This document shows, piece after piece, positions 22,569 through 36,015 of a stretch of 64,000 nt of DNA. The notes under the pieces were generated by a model. That model was given only the letters and a program-made list of their open reading frames with translations. It was not told where the DNA came from and did not search any database. A program made the position numbers and the translations under genes. The DNA is taken from contig JAKUCV010006746.1 of the NCBI GenBank assembly GCA_028386065.3, positions 52,532 through 116,531 of the forward strand, given 5' to 3'. The first letter of the stretch is position 1, and each line of letters starts with the position of its first letter. This DNA comes from Turnera subulata (taxonomy: Eukaryota; Streptophyta; Magnoliopsida; Malpighiales; Passifloraceae).

Positions 22569-25252
22569 ATGTCGGGTATGGGAGACGGGTACGTGGGCAC
22601 GGCCCAGGACGCGGTGAGGATCCGGCGGCTCGAGAAGCAGCGAGAAGCCGAGCGGCGCAAAATCCAAGAGCTCAAAACCAAGTCCGCCTCCTCCAAGGGC
22701 CAGCCTGGTCTCCTCCAATTCGGGTCAAGTACTTCCGAGGTCCGTATCCCGACCGAATTCCCCACCGTATTTTGATTCCTGTAGTATAATCGTCATCACC
22801 TTGTGCGTTTTTACGTTACGGGTCTATACGAATTTGCTAGTTTTCGGTTTTGATTGATTTGTGTGTTTGTTTGCTTGGTGTTCCAGATTCTAGAGACCGC
22901 ATTCAAGAAAGAAACGGTGGGGTTGGTTACAAGAGAACAGTACGTAGAGAAGAGGGTTACTATTCAGACCAAAATCGAAGAGGAAGAGAAGGAGAAGCTG
23001 CAAAAGCTACGGCAAGAGTGGGTTTGATTGCAAGTTTTTTTAATTTTTTTTTTTGCTTTGGTTTTATTGTTATTACTGATATATTTTGCCTGTTGATGTT
23101 TTTTATTTGGTGTAGAGAGGAGGAGCTTCAGTTACAAAAGCGTAAAAAAAGGAAGATTAAGGGGAGCTCGCGGTTATCATTTGCTGAGGATATAGAGAAC
23201 GGGGCGGAGGAAGAGGAAGAAGAAGATGGAGATAATAGTAAGAAACCTATCGTCGAATGAGAAGCTGAAAGTTTTTTTTTTTTTTTGATAATTTAACTGT
23301 CCTGGTGGTGGCCATTCTGTATCATTGGTACTCTTTGGTGTAATAATGGATTCCTACATTATAATTGCTTTTTGTCTAAATCTTCCTCACCTTGGTAGCT
23401 GGGAAATGATGAAATAATGAAAACCAGAATCTTACCTGGACCGTCCTGACACTTCTCTTTTATCAACTTTACCTGCAGTAAGTTTAGACTCAAAGAAATT
23501 AGCACGTGGGAAGTTTGGCAAGGATCCAACTGTTGAAACTAGCTTTTTGCCTGACAGGTATGGCATTGCTTCCTCTCTTTCTTGTCTCTCATGATTCACT
23601 TTTCTATGTTAGTTTATGTACATGAACTTGGAAGTAACATCTGCACTTAGGGGTGCTGAGGATGCTGTTTCAGTGAGCGAGAGGCTGAGGAGCAAGCTGA
23701 GCGTGAAAGGCTGCGGAAACAATGGCTTCGTGAGCAGGAACAAATTCGAAGTAAGTATACATTCCAGATCTTTCAGTAAGGATAAACAATATCAGCGGAC
23801 ACATTCAAGATCTTTTAGTATGCATAAAAAATACATGCTCTGAATTAAATTTCCCTAATTTCAGATGAACCCCTTGAAATCACTTACAGCTACTGGGATG
23901 GAGCTGGTCACAGAAGAGTGATTCAGGTTAGTTGACTAATCTGATATTTATGAATCTGCTTTTAGTTATAATTGTTATTACTGCAAATCTTTTTTTCCAA
24001 TTTCATGAAAGTTTCTCATTTTTTTCTCTTAGGTACGCAAAGGTGATACCATTGGGGAGTTTCTTCGGGCAGTACAACAGCAACTCGCACCAGAGTTTAG
24101 AGAAATTAGGACGACTTCGGTGGAGAATTTGCTTTATGTCAAAGAAGATCTTATCATTCCACATGTAAGCTGATTTTTTTACTTGCATTTAATTTCAGTG
24201 CTTTCTAGCTTGAATGAACGGTAACTGATTTGGTATCTTTTTTCTCATTCCCATGGAATATCAGCAACATAGTTTCTATGAGCTGATCATCAACAAGGCT
24301 AGGGGCAAAAGTGGACCTGTAAGGCTCAATTCCTTCTCTCTTTATCTCTTTGTCTCCATCTGTGGTTGAGTTTGAAAATTTTTATCTTTCCAATGTTCCA
24401 TCTAGCTTATGAAAAAGTGATCACAAAAGCCTTATCTAATTTTTCTGTGAATAGATGACCCTAATATTCGCATCAAGAAATTGACCCTTGTATGACATAA
24501 TTGGAGATGATTGTTATGCCATTTTCTTTTCTACTTACTATTTTGGATTGTCTGTGCGTGAGGTTACTTGTTTTTTGTAAATACTTAAGAAAGTACCAAG
24601 CAGTTCAAAGGCTAAGATCTTCTTTAATTTTGATAAGCTATGTTTCAACTGAAAGAGATGGCAGATGGTTGTACTTGTGACACGAGGAACAAAGAAATAA
24701 CTTCGTTGAAGCAAATTATTGTTATTTATGAAGCTGCTAGGTGTTGGTAGTGAAACTTCTTTTTTTTGTGGCATAGCTCTTCCACTTTGACGTGCACGAG
24801 GATGTCCGGACCATTGCTGATGCAACAATAGAGAAGGACGAGGTATTCTTCTTATGCTATAAATGTTTTCTATTGCTGCTTCAATATCCATCCAGAATTT
24901 CCTCCATTTGTGGTGGGCATGAAGATGAGTTTGCAATGTTTATTCCTATGCGTATCTTGTTTCTTTATCTTATATTCATCTTTTTGGCAGTCTCATGCTG
25001 GTAAAGTTGTTGAGAGGCATTGGTATGAGAAGAACAAACATATTTTCCCTGCTTCAAGATGGGAGGTGAGCTCTCTCTCTCTCTCTATAAATCTCCCTCC
25101 CCTTGCTACATAAGCATACATGGTGGAGGGGAGCTCAAATGGACAGACATCATCTAATTTTTTGTGCTCATATTTTCTCGTTATTGTCCATTTTATGACA
25201 GATATATGACCCAACAAAGAAGTGGGAGCGATACACCATCCATGGAGATTGA
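22569..25252 (+). CDS. XCT: XAP5 CIRCADIAN TIMEKEEPER (XCT) homologue
   Basis: Eleven coding exons: 22569-22739, 22887-23017, 23116-23237, 23479-23557, 23674-23750, 23865-23926, 24033-24164, 24265-24318, 24777-24842, 24991-25065 and 25202-25252. They join without a stop into 1020 nt (339 aa), close to the Arabidopsis protein in length. The N-terminal half is charged and coiled-coil-like ([17 protein letters not shown]) with a basic nuclear-type motif KRKKRK at 109-114. The XAP5 domain covers about residues 194-339 ([67 protein letters not shown]). XCT is a nuclear protein known in Arabidopsis for effects on clock period, light and ethylene responses, and RNA processing. Exon 2 must end at 23017, because only this donor restores the RQEEEELQL junction. 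It is next to TRAP alpha, as I recall for Arabidopsis chromosome 2. Confidence 0.95.
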
Positions 25253-26637
25253 GCTCAGTGGTTATTAGACGTGCTGCCATGGTTTTGTAATTGGTTTTTC
25301 TCTTTATACTTTCTTAATCTCTTTTTTTTTTTTCGGTTTTGGAGACAGAAATTATATTTGATCAAATGGATTGGACTCAACTTATTTGCTGTATTCGTTG
25401 GACTTGGATATTATGGGGATTGTAAGGGGAGTGAATGATTTTAAAATATCAGTAGACAATGTATGGCGTTAAAAGTTTTTTTATTTCTTTATAAGCTAAA
25501 TATGCTATGATCGTGATCCGATATCTGTTTCTGAACGATTTTGTTGTGGTAAGCTTTAAAAACTTGGCTATCTACTCTTTTGTGTAAATATACTTTCATA
25601 ATGAAATAGAGATGAGTTTCCAGCCCAAAAATAAAAAGAAAATAAAGTTTATATCGTGATTTACAAGATTAAAAAAATAAGCTTAATATTAACAGAGTTA
25701 ATCCATTTTTTATGTTCTCAAATCTTTTGTCAGCATTGTTACTTAAAGGTGTTCAAAAAAAACCGAAAGAAAAATCAGATGCTGAGTCTATACCACTTCG
25801 TATTATTTTATGCTTCCCCTTAATATTTTAACATATTTAGTAAAAAAAAAAGCAATCACATTGTCCTGAACACTTCCAAATATATGTTGTAATCACATTG
25901 TCCTGAACACTTCCAAATGTATGTTGTCAAATGTAAATGCATAGCAATGTACTTACTTTAGGGGGAAACTTATGAGTTAATTAATCATTTTGGTTGTTAA
26001 AAAGTAACCACGTTGGAATTTTCTTTAATAATATTTAACAGGCTATGCTGATATTTACCCAAAAAAAAAAGAAGGCTTTGTTTGATTGTTGAACATTCCG
26101 CTGATTCAAACAATTTTTTTTTTTTTAAATGACAATGATACACGCTACATAATCTGTTAGTTACAGTTTCCACCTCAACTCGCGACACATCAAATTTTGG
26201 TTATTTTGGTAAAGGAAATAGATAATCAATCAATCGAAAAATATGCCACATTAGGAAATTTTAGGAAAAAAAAAATGATTAAAATAGGATAGGGACCCAA
26301 TTTAATCAAAATTATTGAATATAGGGACTATTTAAACTCAAATTGGAGTAGGAGGACAAACATTATGAGATCAAAGGAGTAGGGGGTCAATTTGTGTGTA
26401 TTTAACCCTTGTGGAGAACACGTCGATACGTTGGCGTTTCATCACATTTGCATCTTCTTAACACCCAGTTAAAACACCAGTTTCTATTTCCTTGCACGCA
26501 AATAAATACTGATTATCCCATTTCTTTGACCGAGAAACCCAAAAAAATCCCGTTTTGGTGGCCTTGATTCTTTTCAGTGCCTGTAGTCTCTTCTTCTGCT
26601 GATTTTCAACACCAAGACAAATAGACGACGAACGACG
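25253..26637. other. Intergenic stretch between XCT and TRAP alpha
   Basis: The first ~350 bases are probably XCT 3' UTR. A 37-bp unit (AATCACATTGTCCTGAACACTTCC...) is repeated in tandem at about 25853-25926. The last ~200 bases are probably promoter and 5' UTR of the TRAP alpha gene. No further gene was seen. Confidence 0.5.
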
Positions 26638-29539
26638 ATGAAGGCGCTTAGGGTTTTCTTCCTCGCCCTCCTCCTCCTCGCCTCTCCTCTTCTCCAAGGT
26701 TCTACTCCTATAACACTCTCCAGATCTAGATCCACACGATCATGTAGCACTCACGTGCATGTCTGGCCTCACACGTGTTTGTAAATCTCGTTTCCGATTG
26801 TCACTATCCTTTTGCATGCAGCAGCCCGATTGTGTTGTGTTGTGTTGTGTTGTGTTGATCTGTCGAAATTAAGATCTCTCTCATTAGATGATTTTTCAGT
26901 TCGTGACTGATTCTGTACCTTTCGGATTAGCTGTGTTATTGGTGCTTTCTATTTGCTTTGACTATTAATTGTTTTTGTAACCGAAATTTGGCTTGATTTT
27001 CCCAGAAAAAAAAAAAAAGAAAAACAGGTTTAACTTTTCTGGTTGCATTGGTTAGAGTGGAATTCAGTTTTGTTACTAGTTTGATTGATTGACGTATTAT
27101 TACTTTTTTTCTTTTAGATTAAAAAAGGGTCCTACATGGCTTCATATGAGTTAAACCTTACTTTCTTACTATTTACTGCTTTTTGGTAGTTGCACGGTGT
27201 CAGTCGGATGCAGAGGCTGAAGTCACTGAAGCAAGTGATCTTGGAATAATTGGCGATGATGCTCAGGATTTTGGTGATGGGAGTTTAAGCCCCGCTCCAG
27301 GAGTGGAGACGGTGTCTGTTTTCCCAAAAAACAGCGCACGTTGTAAGTACTCTGTTTACATCACTCTTTTTCTTCCTCTGTAATCTTGGAAAGTTTATAT
27401 TGCTGGTAGGGTTTCGGTTTTGGAGGATGCGTTTGTTTGCTTGACTTTATGTGCCACAATTTTTTTCCACAGCGGTGACGGCTGGGGAAGAAACTGAACT
27501 ACTTGTCGGAATGAAAAATGATGGTATGCTGTGTATTTTTTCTTTGTCCTTTTTTCTTTTATTCTTTTTTTCCATTATGAAGGATAGATGCTTTCTTTGA
27601 AGTGATGCCATGATGACACGAGCCCCTGATGACTTGCTTCGCATTAATGCAGCGGAATCCAGCATATCTGTGCACTCGATTAGGGCCAGTGTCCACCTCC
27701 CTTTTGATCATCGTCTGCTGGTTCAGAATCTCACTGTGCAGGTAATGTTTTGAAACACTTAGTTCACACTTCATGTTCTGTGTATTATGTTTTGAGTTTA
27801 GATTGTTATTTGAGTGCGGACGACTATTTGGGCCTTGCCTCACTTTTCGACAGTAGTTGGTACTCTATGGATAGTGCTAGGATGGGTAATTTTGCTACGG
27901 TGGTGGTAGCTTGGATCTTATGTTTTCAACTGCATTTTCCGTGTCATGCTTATGAAGTGTACTACTTTAGTTTTAAAAAACACCATGATCTGTTCTTTGT
28001 GTAAACCACCTCACCTCATATCTTCTTTTTACATCTCTTCTCATAAAGAACATATGACAAGACAAAGTTGTAATTGCTACTCGTGGCATTGCATTGATTG
28101 GGTGCTTTCTGTCCTTTGGCTTCCCGGAACTGTTGCATTTTGGTTACCATTGGTATGGTTAAGTGTCCTGTAGGAAACAGAACTGTTTCTTGTCACTTCT
28201 GATGTTGGATTGTTGGTCTTGCTTTTGATTGGTGGTTGGATATGTCTTGTTAGCATGTGTTTGTTTAGTGGTTGGCTATTTACTGGATTGGAAACTCAAA
28301 TGTGTCTCAATAGTGCAGCTATATTTGTGGGGATCTATTTTTGTTTGCTAGGAAGAATCTGATTGTTATCTACTTGATCTTGCACTAATTAGCATAGAAC
28401 CATCTGCATTTGTCTCGAGGAAACCTGTGCTTAATCTCTGTTTTGAATGCTTGTTCCAAGGAAACCTATGCTTTGGTAATGAAAATAAATGCAGTAGCCG
28501 TTTGTTGTTTACAGAGCATATCTTCAGCTTCCTTCCTTCTCAAAATCACTGAATTTTGTTGGTGGTTCTTAATGTTTGGAGTTTTTCCAGGATTGCATAA
28601 TCTTTCAGCTTATTGTCAGTGTTCATTGAAATTTGTGTTTTACTTGTAGGTCTTCAACAATGCAACAGTTCCACCCTCAGCTCAGGCTACCTTCCCATAC
28701 ATATTTGCTGTTAGCAAGTACCTGCAGGTATGTGCATTTCTTTGAGAGGTCCAAACTTATCCAGTGATCACATTCCTAGAACTCCAATATTCTTATCTGT
28801 TCAGTTACTATTTGCACAATTTGCCTGGTGGAAATGATGGTTCAAACTTATATATTGTTGTCATTTTATTGCAGCCTGGAACTTTTGATCTTGTCGGCAC
28901 TATCATTTATGAGATAGATCAGAATCATTACCAGAACACGTTCTTCAATGGTACCATTGAAGTAGTTGAGCAAGGTGGTTTCCTGAGCGTTGAGTCAGTT
29001 TTCCTTGTTACCCTTGGAATTGCCCTCCTTGTCCTGCTCGGTTTATGGATTCATGGTCAAATACAAAACCTTTCCAAGGTATTCACCTTCTACATTATTT
29101 TCCGTTTCCTATTGTGGTACATTGAGTTCGCCAGTTAGAAATATTGCTCCCTTTGTGATGTATATTTATCTCTATGGCAAATACTGTTAATTAGCACATT
29201 CGAGGACTTCGTTCGCCTGTGTCTTATATGTTAACGAACTATGCATAGGTGCCTCGTGTAGTTGCTTGTTGAATTTTACTAATGCAGCTGTTGGTTTGTT
29301 TGGCTAGAAAACAAAGAGGGCCCCGAAGGTGGAAGTTGGAACTGGAACAAGGGATGCCTCGATGGACGAATGGCTTCAGGTTTGTTAAGTCCTCGACGGG
29401 AAAGTTTTTGTGCAAAATCAGTTTTATGTTCATTGTATTTGGAGTTTTGGTGATAAATTGCTTTTCTGCCTCTTCCAACACGTAGGGAACCGCATATTCC
29501 CGGTCACTGAGTAGCAGCAAATCAAAGAAGAAGAAGTAG
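26638..29539 (+). CDS. SSR1: Translocon-associated protein subunit alpha (TRAP alpha/SSR1)
   Basis: Eight coding exons: 26638-26698, 27190-27342, 27473-27523, 27653-27741, 28650-28727, 28875-29078, 29308-29379 and 29486-29539 (762 nt, 253 aa). The protein starts with a hydrophobic signal peptide (MKALRVFFLALLLLASPLL). An acidic segment follows, then a lumenal domain with three N-glycosylation sequons (NLT, NAT, NGT). One transmembrane helix lies near residues 186-206 (VFLVTLGIALLVLLGLWIHG), and a short cytosolic tail ends in KSKKKK. These features and motifs such as FPYIFAVSKYLQPGTFDLVGTI identify TRAP alpha. It belongs to the four-subunit TRAP complex beside the Sec61 channel in the ER membrane and helps translocate some secretory proteins. 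A short TTGTG repeat lies in intron 1 (26830-26860). The 908-bp intron 4 (27742-28649) holds nothing recognised. Confidence 0.94.
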
Positions 29540-32500
29540 ATGGGTTCATTCTTGCCCTGTTCATCTGCAAAAGGCACAGTAGTAAAGTGCAGAAGTGCAG
29601 ACTCCTGTAACTTACACTAGGCATTTGGAGATCCCTAGGAGAGGCTGGAAGTTGTGAACCAATTCTGAGAATTTAGGCTTCAAAAGACTTGCCTCGCTGT
29701 TGTAGCATGTGAAAGAAAGTTTCCCTCTTCTTTTGGAGAATTTTGAAACTTGAGCCTTCTTCTGAAGAGCATTTGACTTTAAGTGAGATAGGGAGGATAT
29801 ATAATTCTATTGAACCTTAAGGATGTTCTCTCTTTCCTACGTGTTTCCTCCTAAGCTTTTCTATACTTATGGTGGATGAGCCTGCAGTTAACGATTTGCG
29901 AGATTGTCTTTTATGGTCCACCGTTCCTGCAAGAGTGCAAGACATCCTCGTGGCTAAGTAGTATGCTAAGCAGCGATATTAGGTGATGAGCCAACGATGT
30001 GAGAGAAAAGTGAACCGAGAATATGACATGTTTTTTGGCCTTGTACCCTGATGGCTGGTTCAATCACAACCACCGTACATGAGCAATTTAATTATCGAAA
30101 ATGAATCACTGTCAAGTGCACCCCAGTGGGGAATTTGAACACGATTGGAGGATTCGTAACATAACAGCTTCATGGAATTGGAAATGGTGCTGAAAATTAA
30201 TAATATCCTTAGATAGGATCTCTTTGAAATATAGCGGTAACTACAAAGAACTCGTTCCTTTTTTTTTTTTTCCTAAATTTTTTTCTTGCTTGATATGGTT
30301 ATGTTTCCACTTTTGTTTCTTTGCATTTCTCTGCTGCAACTCTTCAATTACATTAGGTCCATGGGATAATTAGATTGATACAAATGCAAACTTTAATTTC
30401 TTCAACGCACAGGTCTATTTACCTAGCCCTAATGGATTTGGGAAAACAGCGAGAGAAGTCTGCATGCCCTTGGATGCTTTCCGTGCCCAATTATAGCCCA
30501 CGACTCATTTTATGGCTCGCATATGTTTTTAAGCCTACAGTACTATAGTAATCTGGACATGTGTTGACTGGGATGGAAAAGGTGCTGTGGGGGTTCTCAG
30601 CTTTAGAATTCTCCCTAAAATAGATTGATTATCAGCTTCAGAATTTTCCCTTCATCTCCACTATTTGGCGTCCTTAAAGTTGATTTCTTGACAAGAAAGT
30701 AGCAAGCTGCTCCTATTTTTCTTTGAGGTAGCATCTGTCACTTTTTAATCTCCAATGCAGACCAATCAAAGACTTGAATCATAAACGGCCCTCCTAATTA
30801 TTTTTGCCCAAGCATGAAACCTTTGAAGCACGGACTTGTGAGTAAAACATAGTAGAAATCAGACAGACATTTGTCAATCTCCTTTGGGGATTCATTAATT
30901 AAATGATAAGCAGAACTTGCTAAGCTATTAGAACTAAAATCTCATGTAGACAAACAGGTTGCATGACTGTCAAGGCAATCGAATCTTCAAGTGAAAAAAT
31001 GGACATGCGAATTTATGGGGTTTGCATTAGGGAAAATGATGAACTCCATAAGGTAGCTGAAGTATTTAAGATTTAACTTGAGGCATGTCAGCTCTTCCTT
31101 TGAGTCTTAACCTTTGATAGTTTGTGAATCTCTATCCTAATTAATGGAAACAGCGAGCGTCAATGTCATTGGCCTCCTTGTGGACAGATATTGAAGAAAA
31201 GATAATGACATACATGAGATAATATATATTGTCTGTCTTGCCATGCCGAAATGAGCGTTAAGCCTCTGATTTGACAGATATCATTCACAAATTTGATATA
31301 CCAGTATTGACATGTGTTAGCAGGATTGCAAAATTTGTTGTGGGGCTCTCCAACTACCTATATGCCACAATCAACTATAATAGATTGATAATCAGCTTTA
31401 GATTTTCCCTTCATTTTCACTAATTGACATCCTTAAACTTGATTTCTCAACAAGAAAGTGGAAGGCTGCTCCTACTCTTTTTGATGTGGCATCTGGTACT
31501 TTCTTGTGCAGCACATGTAAATCTCCGGCAAAGACCAATTAAAGGCTTAATTCATCAATGGTCATCCTAATTATTTTTGTTCAAGCATGACATCAAGTGA
31601 CAGATTGGAGGTTTTAAGCCTTGAAGCACCGTCTAGTGAGTAAAACATAGCTATCAAGCAGATGTCTGTCAATCTCAGTAGGCATGCATTAATTAAAGGA
31701 TCGGCAGAACCTTCTAAAGTATTAATTAATAGAACTAAATTATCTCAGACAAACAAATTGCATCAGTGAAAAATCAAGTGAATCTTCGAAGTCAAAAAAA
31801 AAAAAAAACGACTGGTGAAGTATTTACTGAGTTTGCATAGCAGAGAGTAATTACCCCATAGCTGAAGTGGTAAATTTTTAACCTGAGGTAGGGCAGTCTT
31901 CCATTCGTGTCCTGTCTTTTGATAGTTTGTGAATATCTACCCTTTTTGCCACACCTTTGTCACAATGGACCCTCTCTTAGACCCAATCACTAGGTTGATC
32001 TGAAGTAGTTTCAGGTAATGAGACATGGTCCTGGTTGAGCATAAACAGGTCCGAGGATAAACTTTCTTGTCAATATGAAGAAAATAAAAAGATCAAGAGT
32101 GATGCACATGCAGTACATTTTCCTTCGTCTACTACTAGTTCCAGCACGTGTTCATGTAAATGCTTGTAGATTGAAGACCCTGAAAGCAATTTCTGGGCCA
32201 GAGCAAACCTAATTAGTAGACAAACATTACTTACCAGAGAACACTTTCAGGGGTAAATCACTGGTATAACTTGGATAACAAGGGGAAAAAAAAAAACAAA
32301 TAATGTAACTTTTGAGACACCAAATCTTGATTCAGAATCAAAAACAAAAGTTCATGCTACATAGGCTGCACTATCAATGCGTCCAGCGGGCACCAACTTC
32401 TAGCTGTATACTGCATTCAGAAGTGAGGGAAACAAAATTCTGGTTGACAAACTCTATTTGGATCATTCACGTGCAGGTGTCTAATAATACACCTTTATTT

Positions 32501-32990
32501 TACTCAATGATTTTGTATTTATTGTATCTTCTGCACTTTACAAAGCATGAAACCATTTTTGTACATGTATATCGACCCATATTGTTGACTACTGTAATAT
32601 CTACTGGAGCTGGCTAGTCGAGTAATTTAATTTTAAGAAGGAGAGCATACAAGGATTTAGTTGTGTACAGTTGAGATCTCATTCAATGAAGATAATGCCC
32701 TCCTGTTGATGATCAAGCTGGTGTACACGTTGCAATCCTTTTCAAACCATAAACAAGGTCTTCTTAGGGGGTCCCTAACATCATGTGAAGCCCTTAATGG
32801 TGTCGGTGAAGCCTTTGATTCACTTCCTCAAGAGCATTATATAACAAGCATGGAGGGGAACAAGTTTCTCATGCCTTGGATCAAAACAGCAGAAGCTTTC
32901 ATCAGCTTCTAATAAGTTGCCAATAGAGGTCTTGGTATCCCTTTACCCTGACCTTGGAGTATTGTTTTGGAGTGATAGGCGCTATTCCCA
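29540..32990. other. Intergenic stretch with a diverged local duplication
   Basis: The first ~300 bases are likely TRAP alpha 3' UTR. Two copies of a ~600-bp segment (about 30545-31145 and 31300-31945) run in the same order: GACATGTGTT, AATAGATTGAT...ATCAGCTT, TTTTCCCTTCAT, TTGATTTCT, ACAAGAAAGT, TAAAACATAG, and CTTTTGATAGTTTGTGAAT or a near match. No coding frame spans them. A TATA-like TTATATAAC (32837-32845) about 150 bases before the PRP start may be its promoter. Confidence 0.55.
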
Positions 32991-34553
32991 ATGAGGGTTC
33001 TTCAAGGAGCACTTGTGTGCTTCTATTTGTCTTTACTATGCTCAGCAACATTCTGCTTTGCGGAGGATAATGTTGTCGAGGTAGTTGGGCTAGGAGAATG
33101 TGCAGATTGTGCACAGTATACCATTAAGACCAGTGATGTTTTCTCAGGTACATATGATATGAATGACTGTTATGTTGTTGTCCGTAGTTGTTTTCGTTTT
33201 GTAGTATATCTGTATAGTGCTACAGCTGCTACTTCTGGACTGTAGGGTCGTCTTTTCTATAGTCGATTAGCGCAGAGCATTTATGGTCCTTGTATCATAG
33301 TAATATTTTTCTGCACCATTAATTGTCTCTAAGATGGTGATTATATGAAAATTTATGCAGGACTCCGAGTAACCATCGACTGCAAGTCTGAAAAAGGAGA
33401 GTTCAAAAGAAGAGGGGATGGGCAGCTGGATGAAGAAGGCAAGTTCAAAGTGTCTCTTCCCAGTGACATTGTGAAAGACGGAGAATTGAAGGAAGAATGC
33501 TATGCACAACTTCACAGTGCATCGGCCGCCCCGTGTCCTGCACACGATGGCCTAGAATCCTCAAAGATTGTCTTCAAGTCAAAGGACAATGAAAAGCACA
33601 CATTTGGGCTTAAAGGGAAGCTAAAGTTTTCACCGGTGACATGTGCTTCAGCCTTCTTCTGGCCTCACTTCAAGCACCCACCGCTACCCAAACTTCCACC
33701 ATTGCCAAAATGGAAACTTCCACCATTGAAAAGCTTCCACCATCCACTCCCAAAACTCCCCCCACTCCCACCAAAGGTGTTCCCTCCATTCCCACCAAAA
33801 ATACCATGCCCACCTAAAGAGTTACCTCCCAAGCCTCTGCCCCCTCCTGTACCAAAAGTGAAGCCCCTCCCACCACCAGTACCCAAAGTCGAGCCTCTGC
33901 CCCCTCCTGTACCAAAAGTAAAGCCACTGCCACCACCAGTACCAAAAGTGAAGCCACTGCCACCACCAGTACCCAAAGTGAAGCCACTGCCACCACCAGT
34001 ACCCAAAGTGAAGCCGCTGCCACCACCTGTACCAAAAGTGAAGCCACTGCCACCACCAGTACCCAAAGTGAAGCCACTGCCACCACCAGTACCCAAAGTG
34101 AAGCCACTGCCACCACCAGTACCCAAAGTCAAGCCGCTGCCACCACCTGTACCAAAAGTGAAGCCACTGCCACCACCAGTACCAAAGGTCAAGAAGCCAT
34201 GCCCTCCCAAGAAGCCAATCCTTCCCCCAGTCCCCATCTACAAGCCGCCTCCAATCCCAAAGGTCTTACCACCTCTCCCCAAAATTAAGAAGCCCTGTCC
34301 TCCCAAGAAGCCAATCCTTCCTCCAGTTCCCATCCACAAGCCTGATCTTCCCCCAATCCCAAAGGTCTTACCACCTCCTGTTCCTATTTACAAGCCTCTC
34401 CCTCCAATCCCAAAGATCCCTCCATTCTTTAAGAAGCCATGCCCCCCTCTTCCTAAGCTGCCTCCTCACCCACTCTTCCCTCCAAAGATCTTCCACCACC
34501 CCAAGTTTGGCAAAAAATGGCCTCCCTTGCCTCCATTTTCTCCCATTCATTAA
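32991..34553 (+). CDS. PRP4: Proline-rich cell-wall protein of the PRP2/PRP4 type (Ole e 1 domain plus repeats)
   Basis: Two exons (32991-33147 and 33361-34553) encode 449 aa. A signal peptide (residues ~1-24, ending CFA before EDN) is followed by an Ole e 1-like domain (VVEVVGLGECADC, GLRVTIDCKSEKGEF, ECYAQLHSASAAPCPAHDG, LKFSPVTC). The Pro/Lys-rich C-terminal region covers about residues 150-449. Residues 211-330 are twelve units of the decapeptide PLPPPVPKVK (one with E). Further KKPCPPKKPILPPVP-type repeats follow, and the end is HHPKFGKKWPPLPP. The domain order and C-terminal end match Arabidopsis PRP2/PRP4 as I recall them, secreted structural proteins thought to be fixed in the cell wall; the repeated CPP cysteines could cross-link. 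The gene lies between TRAP alpha and NUP188, as expected for the conserved block. The number of repeat units may vary between alleles. Confidence 0.93.
33834..34193 (+). repeat. Twelve 30-bp coding repeats in the PRP gene
   Basis: Twelve in-frame 30-bp units each encode PLPPPVPKVK/E. Unit variants repeat in blocks: the CCGCTG...CCTGTACCAAAAGTG form occurs as units 7 and 11, four units apart, which suggests a recent 120-bp duplication. Confidence 0.95.
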
Positions 34554-35977
34554 TTAGGCCTAGCTATCGCGGCATCATTGCAAGATGCACCTCACCTGGG
34601 ATCACCACACCATTGCCTTGAAGTTTTCACTGCGTACGTGCTGTAATAAAGCAAGCCTTCAGGGCAGTGAAAGAAAAGCCAAAGGAACCCTGAAAGGAGT
34701 CGGCCGGGCAGGGTGCCATTTATTTATTTGTTTTCCAATATCTATATATGCCATTGATTTAAATTTGGAGTGTTTGGATTTCTGTTATCAACATTTCTGA
34801 GATTTTCAGTTGTAAATGCTGTATTTGATTGCCTGTTGTAATAAGGGTGCTTTCTCTTCTACGTAGTAGTCAGGAACTCGAACCAATATGTTTTAATCTG
34901 TGGTGGCAAAGTATGCAAATCTAGAATGTTGAGTGCCAACTAATACTATGAACTGAAGGGATCCTTTTGTTCTTTTACATTTCTTTGTGTTGCAACAACT
35001 GCATGAATGACCCACTTGAGAACTTTCAGCTCAAGTTGCTTTCAAAGACAATTTATTTGTGGGTGTTAAGTATAAAGGGTGCTCCATGCATGAACTTCAC
35101 GAACCTGAGCTACCACATTAAAAGCAAGAATTTTTCTTTTCTTTTCTTTTCGTGTTGAAACAGTTTAGTCAAGATTGTGGACTAGCTAGGCTTAAACTTG
35201 AGTTACAATCATACAAGTACAAAACATTCACATACAAACATTTACAAGCATATATAATGCTAATAACTGCGTAGTCGCTGGAATTTTAGTCATTTGATGA
35301 TTAAAAATTTCCAATTTCTGGTAATCTTTCGCATTTGATCATCACTGATATATACGGCCATCTGCAAGGCCCATGTTCTTGCGGCTGCTGATCTATACAA
35401 AAGCATTTAGAGTGGTTTGCATTTATCTTCCAACAAAAGACAACGTGCAATGATGCTTTTACAGCCGGGAATTTGAAGGCAAATTCACTGACATTAATGT
35501 CCATTAATTTGTTGCCCCATTAATATTTAGGTAAGACAGTTGAGCATTATTAAGTAGCCTATTAATTCAGGGGAGGACCAGATTCATCAGGGCTTGGTTC
35601 ATATAGCAGAAAAACCGTGATCATAATGTTTCCAAATTAGCAGATATTGGTTGTTCAAAAGAAAATTAGTTGATGCTGCTGCACAATTCTGATAACGTTA
35701 GTCAGCGGATGTCATAAACTTCTTAAGAACCATTGGGGGGAAGTAATTCTTCTCAAGCCAGTTCGTGGACGGAATACCCAACTTCATAGTAAGAGTATTG
35801 ATACCGATCCAGCAGCACTCAAATTAATCCTTCTCATGTGCCTAATCCATATCGAAGGTGCACATAATTATCATCAATATCAAACTAATCCTACGTACGT
35901 ACTGGTACTGGGTCGATTTTTTTTGAGAAAAAAAAAAGAATTTAATCTATATACAGTTACTGGGTCGATTACTGCTG

Positions 35978-36015
<38 letters not shown>

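Noticed and set aside
32661..32912. Open frame just upstream of the PRP gene, and short upstream ATGs
   Set aside because: It has no family match. The true transcription start is unknown, so an upstream ORF cannot be claimed.
33665..34237. Minus-strand open frame of glycine-rich repeats (190 codons)
   Set aside because: It is the exact antisense of the PRP proline repeats. Codon structure of the plus-strand gene produces it, and it has no signals of its own.
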